IMG/VR virus record: IMGVR_UViG_3300027906_002743 | Span: 1-30,781 of that record | DNA: 30,781 nt | Source: a virus | Reading direction: 5' to 3' (one strand) | In this document: one piece after another, positions 29,780 through 30,781 of the stretch | Numbering within the stretch: the stretch's first letter is position 1 | Layout: the number at the start of each line of letters is the position of its first letter | Made by a program: the position numbers and the translations under genes | Notes under the pieces: generated by a model | The model's database searches: none | What the model saw: the letters and a program-made list of their open reading frames with translations, nothing else | Told to the model about the DNA's origin: nothing

Positions 29780-30069
29780 AGTATATTCTCCTCTTGTTCT
29801 GTGAGTAGGGTTACCTCATCACTCGTAGGATATGCAACACACGTAAGTACAAAACCCTCTTCCATTTGATCATCATCAAGGAAGGATTGTTCTTCTTGCT
29901 GAACGCTACCTGATTCTAATTTCATAGCACATGATGAACATGCACCTGCACGACAAGAAGATGGATGATCTTCACCCGCCTCTTCTAATGCGTCTAGAAT
30001 AGTGGTGTCCTCATCGCACTCAAAGGTTGCGACCTCTCCGTCAGGAGTCTTCAAAGTTATGGTTGCCAT
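29776..30069 (-). CDS. petF: Ferredoxin [2Fe-2S]
   Basis: 97 residues from the ATG at 30069 ([13 protein letters not shown]); an ATG at 30087 adds six residues. Cluster ligands Cys39, Cys44, Cys47 (CRAGACSSC) and Cys77 (VLTCVAYP), plant-type spacing. Supplies electrons to HO1 and PebS and probably to other reductases. First gene of the operon with ho1. Confidence 0.95.
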   Translation of the reverse strand: MATITLKTPDGEVATFECDEDTTILDALEEAGEDHPSSCRAGACSSCAMKLESGSVQQEEQSFLDDDQMEEGFVLTCVAYPTSDEVTLLTEQEENIL

Positions 30070-30090
30070 ATGATACAAGCAAGTCATTCA

Positions 30091-30141
30091 TATTTAGCAT
30101 ACTATTGAGAAAAAGTCAACTCTTATTGAGAATGATTTTCA
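30091..30141 (-). promoter_or_regulatory. petF promoter with Fur-box-like sites
   Basis: Minus strand: TTGACT (30119-30114), 17 bases, TAAATA (30096-30091). Two direct TTCTCAATA repeats (30111-30103 and 30132-30124), 21 bases apart, flank the -35. On the plus strand 30127-30141 reads TGAGAATGATTTTCA, close to a 7-1-7 Fur box. Operator function is inferred. Confidence 0.45.
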
Positions 30142-30148
30142 GTTGCGA

Positions 30149-30244
30149 TTATGTGTCAGTCATTACATACATTATGGAAAGCGATACCGATGTAACTAGT
30201 ATCACTGTCCCACACATTAATAAAGTTAAATTTAATATGCCCAT
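30149..30244 (-). CDS. 31-residue membrane peptide
   Basis: Starts with a TGATG overlap after the preceding peptide; MGILNLTLLMCGTVILVTSV then SLSIMYVMTDT, one membrane helix. Sits between the hli group and petF. Likely a small membrane protein, function unknown. Confidence 0.45.
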   Translation of the reverse strand: MGILNLTLLMCGTVILVTSVSLSIMYVMTDT

Positions 30245-30339
30245 CAAATTAATCCGAGGGATCCACATGTGATTCCAAGGGATACAAAGAACCCAAACTC
30301 TATCAAGTCTCTATAGGGATTGAATAGTATGTTGTTCAT
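30244..30339 (-). CDS. 31-residue membrane peptide
   Basis: ATG at 30339 overlaps the stop of the 64-residue gene (ATGA); MNNILFNPYRDLIEFGFFVS then LGITCGSLGLI. Stop and next start overlap as TGATG. Chain coupling argues for a real gene. Confidence 0.45.
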   Translation of the reverse strand: MNNILFNPYRDLIEFGFFVSLGITCGSLGLI

Positions 30340-30530
30340 GCTCCTGATGGTACTGGTACGGGTACAGGTTCCTGTGAGCGAATACCTTTGCCACCACCAA
30401 AATCATCGTCATCATTATTAAATGCACGTAGCAGTAATTCTAGTAGTACTACAACAGCCATGGGATAAAACACCCATAGGATTGCCAAGAATGGTGATGC
30501 TGAATCTGTAGCGGCAAGTTCGCCCATCAT
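30336..30530 (-). CDS. Small membrane protein with Asp and Val-Pro tracts
   Basis: 64 residues. Membrane helix about 14-34 (FLAILWVFYPMAVVVLLELL), then NNDDDDFGGGKG and a VPVPVPSGA tail encoded by near-repeated hexamers. RBS AACAGG precedes the ATG ATG. It heads the run of three small membrane proteins after the hli genes. Confidence 0.6.
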   Translation of the reverse strand: MMGELAATDSASPFLAILWVFYPMAVVVLLELLLRAFNNDDDDFGGGKGIRSQEPVPVPVPSGA

Positions 30531-30581
30531 TTTTACCTGTTTTAAGTTTTGTTACGAGTAACTATTTAGTTTTGTAAACAT

Positions 30582-30692
30582 TTAAGCAAAGTACTTGACG
30601 TATGCATAGGCTCCGATGAGTGCCCAGAAAGCCATCATTGCAAACCTACCGTTTGCTCTTGCCCAGATGTCAAAGTTGTTTGTGGTATCCAT
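30582..30692 (-). CDS. hli: High-light-inducible protein (HLIP)
   Basis: 36 residues from the ATG at 30692 (MDTTNNFDIWARANGRFAMM). ARANGRFAMMAFWALIGAYA is the chlorophyll-binding LHC-like helix motif (ExxNGRxAM class with Ala in place of Glu). Helps protect photosystems. TAATG overlap with the preceding hli. Confidence 0.8.
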   Translation of the reverse strand: MDTTNNFDIWARANGRFAMMAFWALIGAYAYVKYFA

Positions 30693-30781
30693 TAGAATAC
30701 TCCTGGAATGATTTGTCCTGTTGTTGCATAGGCACCTAGTGCTGCTATGATTCCGATCATTGCCCAACGTCCGTTGGCCAT
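30692..30781 (-). CDS. hli: High-light-inducible protein, C-terminal part (runs off window)
   Basis: 29 residues visible: MANGRWAMIGIIAALGAYAT then TGQIIPGVF, the canonical HLIP helix and the TGQIIPG(I/V)F end seen in cyanophage hli. The N-terminus lies beyond base 30781, so the leading Met here need not be the start. Confidence 0.8.
   Translation of the reverse strand: MANGRWAMIGIIAALGAYATTGQIIPGVF

Noticed and set aside
1-30781. CRISPR array, insertion sequence or integrase
   Set aside because: No direct-repeat array, transposase or integrase reading frame was found.

Overview
The window is a piece of a T4-like cyanophage (cyanomyovirus) genome that infects marine Prochlorococcus or Synechococcus. 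It combines T4 virion and replication genes (gp26, gp54, gp4, gp48, gp53, gp32, gp59, gp33) with host-like photosynthesis and metabolism genes: psbA, two hli, petF, petE, ho1, pebS, talC, cp12, purM, purN, pyrE, thyX, phoH. Genes are packed with 1-4 base overlaps (ATGA, TAATG). Almost everything is on the minus strand; only 2301-5191 is on the plus strand. Identifications come from reading the translations against remembered families; no database search was run.

Layout. 1-2268 (minus): gp54, gp26, a small gp51-like ORF and the start of a tape-measure-like protein. gp26 ends in a T_TTT_TTC slippery site that places the small ORF in the -1 frame, as in tail assembly chaperone pairs. 2301-5191 (plus): gp4, an unknown protein, gp48 and gp53. 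Two CATAAATA late-type promoters, one per strand, lie in the 2268/2301 gap and overlap the start codons. 5151-7528 (minus): gp32 followed by a flavin-dependent halogenase. 7529-8707: a long gp32 leader, a 90-nt class II tRNA with anticodon GTT, and directly upstream of it a class II aminoacyl-tRNA-synthetase-like catalytic core. 8727-10551: pebS and two 2OG-Fe(II) oxygenases. 10541-17371: purN, DUF1825-like, gp59, gp33, PD-(D/E)XK exonuclease, phoH, thyX and small unknown genes.

17371-20084: glutaredoxin, a polytopic DUF401-like transporter, small membrane proteins, and a monocistronic outer-membrane beta-barrel gene with its own promoter, a structured leader and a terminator. 20089-22867: talC and cp12 (Calvin cycle to pentose phosphate redirection), pyrE, a thermonuclease and petE. 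22952-25463: NifU-like Fe-S scaffold, NdhS-like protein, another 2OG oxygenase and purM. 25463-26702: a run of small, mostly membrane proteins. 26784-27904: psbA with its own promoter, leader and terminator. 27988-30781: hli genes, three small membrane proteins, petF, ho1 and a fourth 2OG oxygenase; a Fur-box-like pair of sites lies before petF.

How it fits together: photosystem repair (D1, HLIP), electron carriers (ferredoxin, plastocyanin, possibly an NDH-1 accessory subunit), bilin synthesis (HO1, PebS, ferredoxin as reductant) and CP12/transaldolase would keep light-driven NADPH, ATP and pentose flowing into nucleotide synthesis (purN, purM, pyrE, thyX) for phage DNA. The most unusual element is the synthetase-like core plus the odd class II tRNA with asparagine-type identity elements (7812-8707), which could be a phage-encoded dedicated pair.
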